Part shown: in pieces, positions 36,678 to 44,770 of the stretch
How the letters are laid out: the number at the start of each line of letters is the position of its first letter
Position numbering within the stretch: the stretch's first letter is position 1
From: Extibacter muris
Lineage (GTDB): Bacteria; Bacillota; Clostridia; Lachnospirales; Lachnospiraceae
Direction of reading: 5' to 3'
Length of the DNA stretch: 64,000 nucleotides
Assembly (NCBI RefSeq): GCF_004345005.1
Contig: NZ_SMMX01000007.1
Location: 62,001-126,000, forward strand
Position numbers and translations under genes: made by a program
Notes under the pieces: generated by a model
What the model saw: the letters and a program-made list of their open reading frames with translations, nothing else
What the model was told of the DNA's origin: nothing
Databases searched by the model: none

Positions 36678-37223
36678 TTAGTATAGACCAATATGCAGCC
36701 TGCTACACTGTGCATTATACCAGTTTTTCCCTGAACTTGAAATAGCAGCCTTAAAAATAAGGCTGCTATTCCTACAACACGCTGTTTCATTAGCCAAAGA
36801 ATGATCGTACAGATTCAGAATCAGCGCGGCTGCGGCCGATATGCCAAGGATAGCCGCGATAACGCCCGCAGCAATACGCCTGTTTCTGTAATTTGGCGGA
36901 ACATGGATATCCTCATCTTCAGCCGCCTTCTCCGCATCCTCTGTATTTATCTCGGCTTCGATGCCGTCCACCAGTTCCCGGGCCCGGACTACATCGGCCT
37001 CGTCTACGTACAAGTCTTTCCCGAAGACAGAAAAGCCCGTGTAAATACTCATGTAGCCGCCGCTTTCCTTGTCCCGTATCCAGCACTTTATACCGTTCCC
37101 TTCCAGGACGCCTGCTATCATCTGGGCGTGGACTTCATTTTCTACAGATATAAGCCTGGCAGGATACATGACTGTCATGTCTGTGCCATGTCCGGCTTCC
37201 GGTCTCTGTCGTGTCTCCCGCAT
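36678..37223 (-). CDS. DUF2007-domain membrane protein, 3' end possibly extended by stop loss
   Basis: 181 codons starting at ATG 37223 behind GGAGGAAAGT. Residues about 20-90 are a DUF2007 (signal-transducing-like) domain: ARLISVENEVHAQMIAGVL, GGYMSIYTGFSVFGKDLYV, VDEADVVRARELVDGI. An acidic linker and one membrane span (IAAGVIAAILGISAAAALIL, about 115-137) follow. After LNLYDHS the frame reads 35 more codons through a hairpin and a promoter. One extra T in the run at 36796-36798 would give SFG and a TAA right there, so a one-base loss probably removed the natural stop. Function unknown. Confidence 0.7.
   Translation of the reverse strand: MRETRQRPEAGHGTDMTVMYPARLISVENEVHAQMIAGVLEGNGIKCWIRDKESGGYMSIYTGFSVFGKDLYVDEADVVRARELVDGIEAEINTEDAEKAAEDEDIHVPPNYRNRRIAAGVIAAILGISAAAALILNLYDHSLANETACCRNSSLIFKAAISSSGKNWYNAQCSRLHIGLY
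36690..36770 (-). promoter_or_regulatory. Perfect hairpin and -10 element inside the 3' end of the DUF2007 frame
   Basis: 13-base arms 36741-36753 and 36758-36770 pair perfectly around an AAAA loop. Just after it on the minus strand, TTTCAA, 17 bases and TATAAT form a likely promoter for the M16 gene. Both elements lie within the last codons of the upstream open frame, which argues that those codons are not normal coding sequence. Confidence 0.5.
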
Positions 37224-37242
37224 ACTTTCCTCCCCGTCGCCG

Positions 37243-38862
37243 CTATGCCTTATCGATGTTGATTACCCTGATTACAAACAATACAAGGAGCATCAGCACA
37301 ATACCCACCGGAAGCGCGATCCAGGCAGACTGGACGAACCCTGCCACAATATAGGTGACAAAGGACACTGCTGCCACCGTAACAGCATAAGGAAGCTGCG
37401 TCGTCACATGGTTCACATGATTGCACTGCGCCCCGGCCGACGCCATGATGGTCGTGTCGGAGATAGGTGAACAGTGGTCTCCGCATACGGCCCCCGCCAT
37501 ACATGCCGAGATAGAGATGATCATCATATTTTCATTGCTTCCGGCAAATACGGCCACGACGATCGGTATAAGAATCCCAAACGTTCCCCAAGACGTCCCC
37601 GTCGCAAATGCCAGGAAACAGCCTACGAGGAAGATGATGGCCGGCAGAAGCGTCACGAACCCTTTGGCGCTCGATTTCATCATCGCTTCCACATATGCGG
37701 CGGCACCCAGGCTGTCTGTCATGGCTTTCAGAGACCATGCCAGCGTCAGGATGAGGATTGCCGGAACCATGGCCTTAAATCCGTCCGGAATGCAGGACAT
37801 GCATTCGCCAAACTTCATAACACGCCTCGCCACATAGAAAATAATCGTGATGGCAAACGCAAAGAAGCTGCCGAGCACAAGGCCTACCGATGCATCACTC
37901 TGTGAAAATGCCGTGACAAAGTCCTCGCCCGAGAAGAATCCTCCGGTATAAATCATTCCGATTACACAGCAGACGATAAGAAGCAGTATCGGAAACACAA
38001 GATCTATGACCTTGCCCTTGCTGTCTTCCCCTGATTCCGGCTCTGCATTGGCATAAGGCCGGTCCGGAGTCGTATACAAGTCTCCTTTTGCCGCATTCTT
38101 TTCATGCAGACGCATCGGACCGTAATCTACTTTCATGAACACAAGCCCCAGCATCATGACGATAGTGAGCAGCGCATAGAAATTATATGGGATAGCCCTT
38201 ATGAATATAGAGAGTCCATCCTCACCTTCCACAAATCCGGTCACGGCCGCTGCCCATGATGATATCGGTGCTATGATACAGACCGGAGCGGCAGTAGCGT
38301 CAATCAGATAAGACAGCTTTGCCCGCGATACGTTGTGCTTGTCCGTTACCGGACGCATCACACTTCCTACGGTCAGGCAGTTAAAATAATCATCGATAAA
38401 TATGAGCACACCGAGCACGATAGTCGCCAGCTGCGCTCCTACCCTCGATTTGATATATTCCGTAGCCCACCGCCCAAATGCAGCCGACCCACCTGCTTTA
38501 TTCATAAGGCATACCATGACGCCCAAAATGACGAGAAACGCAAGGATACCCACGTTATAGCTGTCTGACAGCACACCGATTATGCCGTCCTGGAATACAT
38601 GTGTAATCGTCTTTTCAAACGTAAAGTTGGAGTAGAATATACCGCCCATCAAAATGCCTATAAACAACGAGCTGTATACCTCCTTCGTAATCAGCGCGAG
38701 CACGATAGCCACAACAGGCGGTACCAGCGCCCAAAAAGAGGCATACATGTCAGGTACGTACTCCGCCGCATCTTCTGCTGCGAATACAGTCAGAGAACTG
38801 CACGCCAGCATTAGCAGAAGAATCAGTGTCCCCCATACAACTTTCCTACTTCTTTTGTTCAT
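37243..38862 (-). CDS. NhaC-superfamily carrier, probable lysine transporter (LysW type)
   Basis: 539 residues from ATG 38862 (GAGGAAGAAAG before it). A hydrophobic N-terminal segment ending TVFAAE resembles a signal/first helix, then 11-12 spans with NhaC blocks: LGVLIFIDDYFNCLTVGSVM, PVCIIAPISSWAAAVTG, FATGTSWGTFGILIP and CGDHCSPISDTTIMAS. It is preceded by a lysine riboswitch and terminator, and NhaC-type genes under L-box control were named lysW in comparative work. I therefore call it a lysine importer or exchanger rather than a Na+/H+ antiporter; the riboswitch is the decisive evidence. Confidence 0.85.
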   Translation of the reverse strand: MNKRSRKVVWGTLILLLMLACSSLTVFAAEDAAEYVPDMYASFWALVPPVVAIVLALITKEVYSSLFIGILMGGIFYSNFTFEKTITHVFQDGIIGVLSDSYNVGILAFLVILGVMVCLMNKAGGSAAFGRWATEYIKSRVGAQLATIVLGVLIFIDDYFNCLTVGSVMRPVTDKHNVSRAKLSYLIDATAAPVCIIAPISSWAAAVTGFVEGEDGLSIFIRAIPYNFYALLTIVMMLGLVFMKVDYGPMRLHEKNAAKGDLYTTPDRPYANAEPESGEDSKGKVIDLVFPILLLIVCCVIGMIYTGGFFSGEDFVTAFSQSDASVGLVLGSFFAFAITIIFYVARRVMKFGECMSCIPDGFKAMVPAILILTLAWSLKAMTDSLGAAAYVEAMMKSSAKGFVTLLPAIIFLVGCFLAFATGTSWGTFGILIPIVVAVFAGSNENMMIISISACMAGAVCGDHCSPISDTTIMASAGAQCNHVNHVTTQLPYAVTVAAVSFVTYIVAGFVQSAWIALPVGIVLMLLVLFVIRVINIDKA

Positions 38863-38953
38863 CTTTCTTCCTCTCTCTTCCCTTTTTCCCTGGATTCCTG
38901 CAATATGGAAAACAGCCGCCAATTCAGAACAGGATTCCCCATACCACAAAAAC

Positions 38954-38989
38954 GCCATGAATAACGCCCTTCGGAGGCGCATCCATGGC
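38954..38989 (-). terminator. Riboswitch-controlled intrinsic terminator
   Basis: GCCATG...CATGGC arms with inner GCGCC/GGGCG pairing around TCCGAAGG, followed on the minus strand by GTTTTTG. It lies between the lysine aptamer and the carrier gene, 92 bases before the start codon, as expected for a transcriptional off-switch. Confidence 0.8.
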
Positions 38990-39030
38990 ATAATATACTC
39001 GATACATATTATATGTACTTATCATACACT

Positions 39031-39186
39031 GATAGCGCTCCACTGATGTGACAGTCCGCAGCATCTTCTGCATGCGTCCCAGAATGTGCACGCGGGATAT
39101 GCACACCCTTCGGCGGTCTCCCCTTCCACCCAGTACAGTCTCCCGGACTATCGTGCTGGACTACTGATGAAAACCGCGCCTCTATC
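39031..39186 (-). ncRNA. Lysine riboswitch (L-box aptamer)
   Basis: On the minus strand the P1 strands GATAGAGGCGC (from 39186) and GAGCGCTATC (39040-39031) bracket about 155 bases with the conserved L-box elements in order: CATCAGTAGT, GTGGAAGGGGAGACCGCCGAAG, and GGACTGTCACATCAGTGGAGCG. (The second element is quoted with its GGAAGGGGA and GCCGAAG cores.) Lysine binding should favour the downstream terminator. Target: the NhaC-type carrier. Confidence 0.9.
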
Positions 39187-39209
39187 AAGTTCATTATTCA
39201 TATAGTACA

Positions 39210-39238
39210 TTTGTATCATTTTTACCGGTATTTGTCAA
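39210..39238 (-). promoter_or_regulatory. Promoter of the lysine riboswitch transcript
   Basis: Perfect TTGACA (39238-39233), 17 bases, TACAAA (39215-39210), about 20 bases before the aptamer. The stretch 39239-39405 between this promoter and the nifJ terminator is AT-rich and shows nothing I can name. Confidence 0.7.
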
Positions 39239-39405
39239 TAAATGATATATTTTTAGCACATTTTCTGCTTATCTGCTATACAGGCAAATGCTTCTCAAAA
39301 TTTATCTATAATGTCATTACCTTACCCGCTGCAATATACCGTCACGCATCTTACCAGGCCGGAACTGACGAATATCCGCTTAAATACCAGCAATGTAACA
39401 CAAAT

Positions 39406-39437
39406 AAGAGGAGGATAGGCTGGCCTTTCCTCCTCTT
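39406..39437 (-). terminator. Intrinsic terminator of nifJ
   Basis: 10-base arms AAGAGGAGGA (39406-39415) and TCCTCCTCTT (39428-39437) with a 12-base loop, 40 bases after the nifJ stop. The minus-strand tail is TTATTTG, moderately T-rich. Confidence 0.75.
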
Positions 39438-39476
39438 AATATACCTCCGGGCTATGTGCCCGGGGCAATCTGTCTC

Positions 39477-42400
39477 TTATTCTCCACCGTAAAGTGTTAC
39501 GAGCTTCTTCAGGTAATCATATCTTTCCTTGGCTTCTGCTTCATTCTTCGCGAACAGCTTTTCAGCCTTCTCAGGATTAGCCCTCTTCAGAGCGCTGTAA
39601 CGTACCTCTCCATCAAGGAATGCCTGGTAATCGCCGGTAGGCTCCTTGCTGTCCAGAACAAACTTAGCTCCTTCTGCAGCAGGATTGAACCGGAAGTTGT
39701 TCCAGTATCCACACTGTACAGCCAGCGCTTCTTCTGTCTGAGCCTTGCTCATGCCCATCTTGATACCATGGTTGATACATGGTGCATATGCGATGATAAG
39801 TGATGGTCCCGGATAAGCTTCTGCTTCCGCAATCGCCTTGACCGTCTGGTTGAAGTCAGCACCCATGGCAATCTGTGCCACGTATACGTAACCATAGCTC
39901 ATCGCGATACCTGCAAGGTCTTTCTTCTTCGTCTCTTTTCCGCCTGCTGCAAACTGTGCTGTCGCACCTGTCTTTGTGGCCTTGGAAGACTGTCCGCCTG
40001 TATTGGAGTAAACTTCCGTATCAAATACCATGATGTTGATGTCCTCGCCGCTTGCAAGCACGTGGTCAACACCGCCAAATCCAATATCATAAGCCCATCC
40101 GTCACCGCCGAATACCCACTGGGACTTCTTAGCAAGGAAGTCTTTGTTCTTCACGATGTCATTGCATGTCTCACAGCCGCATCCTTCTAATACAGACACA
40201 AGCTTATCAGAAGCTTCTCCGTTTGCCGCTCCGCTGTTAAACGTATCCAGGTATTCCTGGCATGCAGCTTTTACTTCTGCGGATGCTTCGTCTGAAGCCA
40301 ATAAGGATTCTACTTCTTCTTTCAGCCTCTTTCTGATAACCTTCTGAGCAAGCAGCATGCCGTATCCGAACTCGGCATTGTCTTCAAACAAGGAGTTGGA
40401 CCATGCAGGACCCTGTCCCTTGTCGTTCACCGTATATGGTGTGGACGGTGAGGAGTTGCCCCAGATAGAAGAACATCCTGTAGCATTGGCGATGTACATC
40501 CTGTCACCGAACAGCTGTGTTATAAGCTTCGCATACGGCGTCTCTCCACATCCCGCACAAGCGCCTGAGAACTCAAGGAGCGGCTGTTTGAACTGGCTGC
40601 CCTTTACCGTCTCTGGTTTGAACTTGGCAACAACTTCTGGCTTAACCGGAATCTCTCTTCCAAAGTCAAATCTTTCCTGGCATGTGTCTACGTTCGCTTC
40701 CATGTTCTCCATAACGAGTGCCTTTTCGCCCTTCTTGCCCGGGCATACGTTAGCACAGGAGCCACATCCTGTACAGTCATAGCCGGATACCGTAATCGCA
40801 AATTTCATGCCAGGCATGCCGACCATATCGATTGCCTTCGTTCCTTCCGGAGCTTTCGCAAGCTCGTCTTCCGTCAATGCAACCGGACGGATAACTGCGT
40901 GCGGACACACGTAAGCACAGCGGTTGCACTGGATACAGTTTTCTTCTTTCCAAATCGGAATATCTACTGCAATACCACGTTTCTCGTATGCAGATGAACC
41001 GGATGGCGTAGAACCGTCAACATAATCGTTAAATGCTGATACAGGCAGGGAATTTCCTTCCTGTGAGTTGACTTTGGACTGTATATTCTTAACAAAGTTG
41101 ACAACATCTTCTCTTCCGCCCTTGACTTCCGGTGTAAACAGCCCTTCATCTTCAGAACTCTTCCAGCTGTCCGGTACCTGGACCTCTACAACCTGCTTAG
41201 CGCCTGCATCGATAGCGTCATAGTTCATCTGTACGATCTTGTCACCTTTTCTTCCGTAAGTAGCTTTTGCAGCCTTCTTCATAAGGTCGATAGCTTCTTC
41301 CTCCGGAATGATGGAGGCGAGTTTGAAGAATGCAGACTGGAGGACCGTATTGATACGTCCGCCAAGTCCAATCTCTTTACCAATCTTGATGCCGTCAATC
41401 GTGTAGAACTTGATATTGTGGTCAGCGATATATGCCTTTACCTGGCCTGGAAGATGCTTCTCAAGACCTTCCATATCCCACGGGCAGTTCAGCAGGAAGG
41501 TTCCGCCGTCCACAAGTTCCTGTACCATGTTGTATTTATCAACATAAGAAGGATTGTGGCAGGCTACAAAGTTTGCCTGACGAATCAGATACGTAGACTT
41601 GATAGCCTTCTTGCCAAAACGCAGATGTGACATCGTAACACCGCCGGACTTCTTGGAGTCATAGTCAAAGTAAGCCTGTGCAAACATGTCCGTATTGTCA
41701 CCGATAATCTTGATAGAGTTCTTATTAGCACCAACAGTACCGTCAGCGCCAAGTCCCCAGAACTTACAGTTGATCGTTCCTTCCGGAGTCGTAACAAGAG
41801 GAGCTCCTGTTTCCAGAGAGAGTCCTGTCACATCGTCTACGATACCGATTGTAAACTTAGCCTTCTCCGTATTGTTGAACACTGCGACAATCTGAGCCGG
41901 CGTCGTGTCTTTTGATCCCAGTCCGTAACGTCCTGACAGCACAGGAACCGCATCGAATTTCGTTCCCTTTAATGCAGCCACTACATCCAGGTATAACGGT
42001 TCGCCGAACGCACCTGGCTCCTTCGTCCTGTCAAGAACGGAGATGGTCTTAACCGTATCCGGTATTGCATCTATCAATGCCTGTGCACAGAATGGTCTGT
42101 AGAGACGTACTTTGACAACGCCGACCTTTTCGCCTGCCGCAAGCAGATAATCTACCGTCTCTTCAATCGTCTCACATGCAGAGCCCATAGCGATGATAAC
42201 TTTCTCTGCATCTGCCGCACCATAATAGTTGAAGAGCTTATAGTCCGTTCCGATCTTCTCGTTAACTTTGTCCATGTATTCCTGTACGATAGCCGGCATA
42301 GCATCGTAGTACGGGTTACATGCCTCTCTTGCCTGGAAGAAGATATCCGGATTCTGGGCCGAACCTCTCTGGCAAGGATGGTTTGGATTCAAAGCATGGT

Positions 42401-43013
42401 TTCTGAATTCATCGATTGCATCCATATCAACCAGTTCTTTGAGGTCTTCGTAATCCCATGTCTCGATCTTCTGAATCTCATGAGACGTACGGAATCCATC
42501 AAAGAAGTTGATAAACGGAATCTTCCCTTTCAGTGCCGCACAGTGGGCAACCGGTGTCAGGTCCATTACTTCCTGCACGCTGGACTCGCACAGCATAGCC
42601 GCACCCGTCTGGCGACAGGCATAGACATCTGAATGGTCTCCGAAAATGGATAATGCATGGCTTGCAATCGCACGGGCGGATACGTTGAATACGCCAGGAA
42701 GCTGCTCACCCGCTACTTTATATAAGTTAGGAATCATCAACAATAATCCCTGAGATGCCGTAAATGTCGTCGTCATGGCTCCCGCTGCCAGTGAACCGTG
42801 TACTGCTCCGGCTGCGCCCGCCTCTGACTGCATCTCTGTTACTTGGACAGTTTGTCCAAATATGTTCTTCCTGCCCTCTGTAGCCCACTCATCCACGTGT
42901 TCCGGCATAACAGATGATGGTGTAATCGGGTAGATAGCCGCTACTTCAGTATACGCATATGACGCATGCGCCGCGGCCTGGTTACCGTCCATGGTCTTCA
43001 TTTTTCTTGCCAT
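39477..43013 (-). CDS. nifJ: Pyruvate:ferredoxin (flavodoxin) oxidoreductase
   Basis: 1178 residues, single-chain PFOR that oxidises pyruvate with CoA to acetyl-CoA, CO2 and reduced ferredoxin. In order: domain I (YTEVAAIYPITPSS, SQGLLLMIPN), CoA-contacting domains, the gamma domain, a two-cluster ferredoxin insert (CIQCNRCAYVCPHAV and CTGCGSCANVCPG), then the TPP domain with a third cluster (CAGCGETPYAKL) and GGDGWAYDIGFGG...NTGGQSSK. The ATG follows AAGGAGGAACAAC. It supplies low-potential ferredoxin, the natural partner for the CODH-like operon and hydrogenases. Confidence 0.98.
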   Translation of the reverse strand: MARKMKTMDGNQAAAHASYAYTEVAAIYPITPSSVMPEHVDEWATEGRKNIFGQTVQVTEMQSEAGAAGAVHGSLAAGAMTTTFTASQGLLLMIPNLYKVAGEQLPGVFNVSARAIASHALSIFGDHSDVYACRQTGAAMLCESSVQEVMDLTPVAHCAALKGKIPFINFFDGFRTSHEIQKIETWDYEDLKELVDMDAIDEFRNHALNPNHPCQRGSAQNPDIFFQAREACNPYYDAMPAIVQEYMDKVNEKIGTDYKLFNYYGAADAEKVIIAMGSACETIEETVDYLLAAGEKVGVVKVRLYRPFCAQALIDAIPDTVKTISVLDRTKEPGAFGEPLYLDVVAALKGTKFDAVPVLSGRYGLGSKDTTPAQIVAVFNNTEKAKFTIGIVDDVTGLSLETGAPLVTTPEGTINCKFWGLGADGTVGANKNSIKIIGDNTDMFAQAYFDYDSKKSGGVTMSHLRFGKKAIKSTYLIRQANFVACHNPSYVDKYNMVQELVDGGTFLLNCPWDMEGLEKHLPGQVKAYIADHNIKFYTIDGIKIGKEIGLGGRINTVLQSAFFKLASIIPEEEAIDLMKKAAKATYGRKGDKIVQMNYDAIDAGAKQVVEVQVPDSWKSSEDEGLFTPEVKGGREDVVNFVKNIQSKVNSQEGNSLPVSAFNDYVDGSTPSGSSAYEKRGIAVDIPIWKEENCIQCNRCAYVCPHAVIRPVALTEDELAKAPEGTKAIDMVGMPGMKFAITVSGYDCTGCGSCANVCPGKKGEKALVMENMEANVDTCQERFDFGREIPVKPEVVAKFKPETVKGSQFKQPLLEFSGACAGCGETPYAKLITQLFGDRMYIANATGCSSIWGNSSPSTPYTVNDKGQGPAWSNSLFEDNAEFGYGMLLAQKVIRKRLKEEVESLLASDEASAEVKAACQEYLDTFNSGAANGEASDKLVSVLEGCGCETCNDIVKNKDFLAKKSQWVFGGDGWAYDIGFGGVDHVLASGEDINIMVFDTEVYSNTGGQSSKATKTGATAQFAAGGKETKKKDLAGIAMSYGYVYVAQIAMGADFNQTVKAIAEAEAYPGPSLIIAYAPCINHGIKMGMSKAQTEEALAVQCGYWNNFRFNPAAEGAKFVLDSKEPTGDYQAFLDGEVRYSALKRANPEKAEKLFAKNEAEAKERYDYLKKLVTLYGGE

Positions 43014-43070
43014 TTTTGTTGTTCCTCCTTAAAATATATTACATATTATTATAACTTGACGTATACATTC

Positions 43071-43099
43071 ATTATATCCTTAGTACATTTAAAAGTCTA
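43071..43099 (-). promoter_or_regulatory. Probable promoter of nifJ
   Basis: On the minus strand TAGACT (43099-43094), 17 bases, perfect TATAAT (43076-43071), about 60 bases before the start. Confidence 0.55.
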
Positions 43100-43175
43100 G
43101 TGATTATTGGCTTTATTTTGTTCCTTTTTCCGTACACCGGAGCGCTGCACGAAGCCCTTGGGAATGGATAAATTC

Positions 43176-43265
43176 TTGACAATTACATGTTGCTAGGCTA
43201 TACTGAAAAAGAGGATTGGATTGGGTAAGGATGCTCTCACAGCAGTTGTGAGCGCATCCTTTTTT
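43176..43265 (+). promoter_or_regulatory. Strong promoter followed by a leader terminator (attenuator or short RNA)
   Basis: Perfect TTGACA (43176-43181), 17 bases, TATACT (43199-43204). About 20 bases after the expected start of transcription, GGATGC..CTCACA (43229-43240) and TGTGAG..GCATCC (43248-43259) form a stable stem ending in TTTTTT (43260-43265). The symporter ATG is 43 bases further. Most transcripts should stop at about 55 bases unless the hairpin is relieved. Confidence 0.65.
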
Positions 43266-43307
43266 AATTCAACACTTCTCAAATAAAATAGAGATTGGAG
43301 TGTTGTT

Positions 43308-44696
43308 ATGAGTAGTAATGAGGCTGGTACTGGCAACAGTACGAACGACCAGGCGCAATGGGGTTCGCGCTTTGGTTATATAATGGTCGCGGCAGGGGCC
43401 GCAATCGGGCTCGGTAATATCTGGCGGTTCCCATACCTTGCCTACGGAGGGGGCGGCGGTGTATTCATCGTAGTCTATATTCTTATGGCTCTGATTATGG
43501 GCTATCCTCTCATCAAGGCGGAAAGCGCCATAGGACGTTACGCGAGGGCCAATGTGGCGGCGTCTTTCGGCGCTGTAAAGAAAAAGTACAGGTTCATCGG
43601 CTGGATTGCCATGCTCTGTACGGCTTTGATTGACATGTATTATGTTATCGTAGGCGGCTGGGTGTTGAAATATGCGGTCGCTTATATCACCGGTGCAGAC
43701 TTCGGTACCGACACACAGGTTTATTTTGACGGCTTTACGTCAAAAGCGGCAGAACCCTTGATTTATACGGCAATCGTAATGATAGTCGTAGCTATTCTGC
43801 TGTTCTTCGGTATTACGAATCTGGTGGAGAAGATTACCAAGTTCATGATGCCAGCATTGTTTATCCTTTTAGTCATATGTGGCATCTGGGCCGTCTTTTC
43901 TACCCCTAATGCCGCTGAAGGCCTGAAGTATTACATCGTTCCGGACTTCAGCAAGATGAGCGTCAAAGTATTCGCGGACGCTGCAACGCAGGTACTGTTC
44001 TCTATCGGAATCGGCTGGGGTATCTTTGTCACCCTCGGCGCCAGTCTTCCAAAGTCAAATAACATCAAAAAGGATTCCATATGGATAGCTGTCTGCGACA
44101 CTGTCGTAGCGCTGACTTCGGGCTTTGTAATTATTCCTTCTGCTTTTGGAGCAGGCGTAGACGTTTCAAGCGGGCCTTCCTTAATCTTCGTGGTAATGAC
44201 CCAGATATTCTCAAAACTTCCCGGCGGACGGTTCATCGGCATCTTCTTCTTTATCGCCCTGCTTTTTGCCGCGCTTTCCACGCTGTTCACCATCATTGAG
44301 ATTCCGAACAAATGGCTGGAAGAGACCGCACACATATCGCACCGGAAATCTACGACCATTACTTCACTTGTCATCTTCGCCGGCGGTGTCATCGTGTCGC
44401 TTGGCTTTGGCGTGTTAAGCGGAGTACAGCTCCCGTTTATCGATATAAATGGGATATCCTATTATAATATTTACAACTGGCTTGATACGTTCACTGCATA
44501 TATCCTGCTTCCGCTCGGCTGTCTCCTCACCTGCTTCTATGTCGCTAAGGTGTGGGGCTTCAAAGAATTTGAAAAAGAGCTTACCGTCAACGGAAGAGAC
44601 GGCGGCTTCTCACAATTCCAGAAGCTGTTGTACGCAGTCATCGTACCAGTGCTGATGCTTGTCGTAATCCTGAACTGCTTTGGATTTATCAAGTAA
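43308..44696 (+). CDS. Sodium:neurotransmitter-type symporter (NSS/SNF family)
   Basis: 462 residues with about 11 membrane spans, LeuT/MhsT/TnaT relatives: sodium-driven amino-acid uptake. Family markers include GYIMVAAGAAIGLGNIWRFPYL (with the AxGLGNxWRFP core), YYVIVGGWVL, and the helix 6 to 8 blocks LFSIGIGWGIF and FFIALLFAALSTLFTIIE. The substrate cannot be read; hydrophobic or aromatic amino acids are common. GGAGTG lies five bases before the ATG. Expression probably depends on reading through the leader terminator. Confidence 0.93.
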   Translation: MSSNEAGTGNSTNDQAQWGSRFGYIMVAAGAAIGLGNIWRFPYLAYGGGGGVFIVVYILMALIMGYPLIKAESAIGRYARANVAASFGAVKKKYRFIGWIAMLCTALIDMYYVIVGGWVLKYAVAYITGADFGTDTQVYFDGFTSKAAEPLIYTAIVMIVVAILLFFGITNLVEKITKFMMPALFILLVICGIWAVFSTPNAAEGLKYYIVPDFSKMSVKVFADAATQVLFSIGIGWGIFVTLGASLPKSNNIKKDSIWIAVCDTVVALTSGFVIIPSAFGAGVDVSSGPSLIFVVMTQIFSKLPGGRFIGIFFFIALLFAALSTLFTIIEIPNKWLEETAHISHRKSTTITSLVIFAGGVIVSLGFGVLSGVQLPFIDINGISYYNIYNWLDTFTAYILLPLGCLLTCFYVAKVWGFKEFEKELTVNGRDGGFSQFQKLLYAVIVPVLMLVVILNCFGFIK

Positions 44697-44730
44697 GAAT
44701 TTGTTTTGGAACAATATGGCAGAAGTGTAT

Positions 44731-44770
44731 GGCGGCGGGGATTATGTTACACATCCCTGCCGCCATTTTT
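44731..44770 (+). terminator. Terminator of the symporter gene
   Basis: GGCGGC-GGGAT (from 44731) pairs with ATCCC-GCCGCC across a 10-base loop and ends in ATTTTT. It abuts the jetD stop on the other strand. Confidence 0.8.

Noticed and set aside
36741-36770. Simple terminator for the DUF2007 gene
   Set aside because: The stem is perfect but lacks a real T-run on either strand, so I list it as a hairpin with a promoter rather than as a firm terminator.
44697-44770. Small gene between the symporter and jetD
   Set aside because: The segment is only a terminator hairpin; no start codon with a ribosome site.
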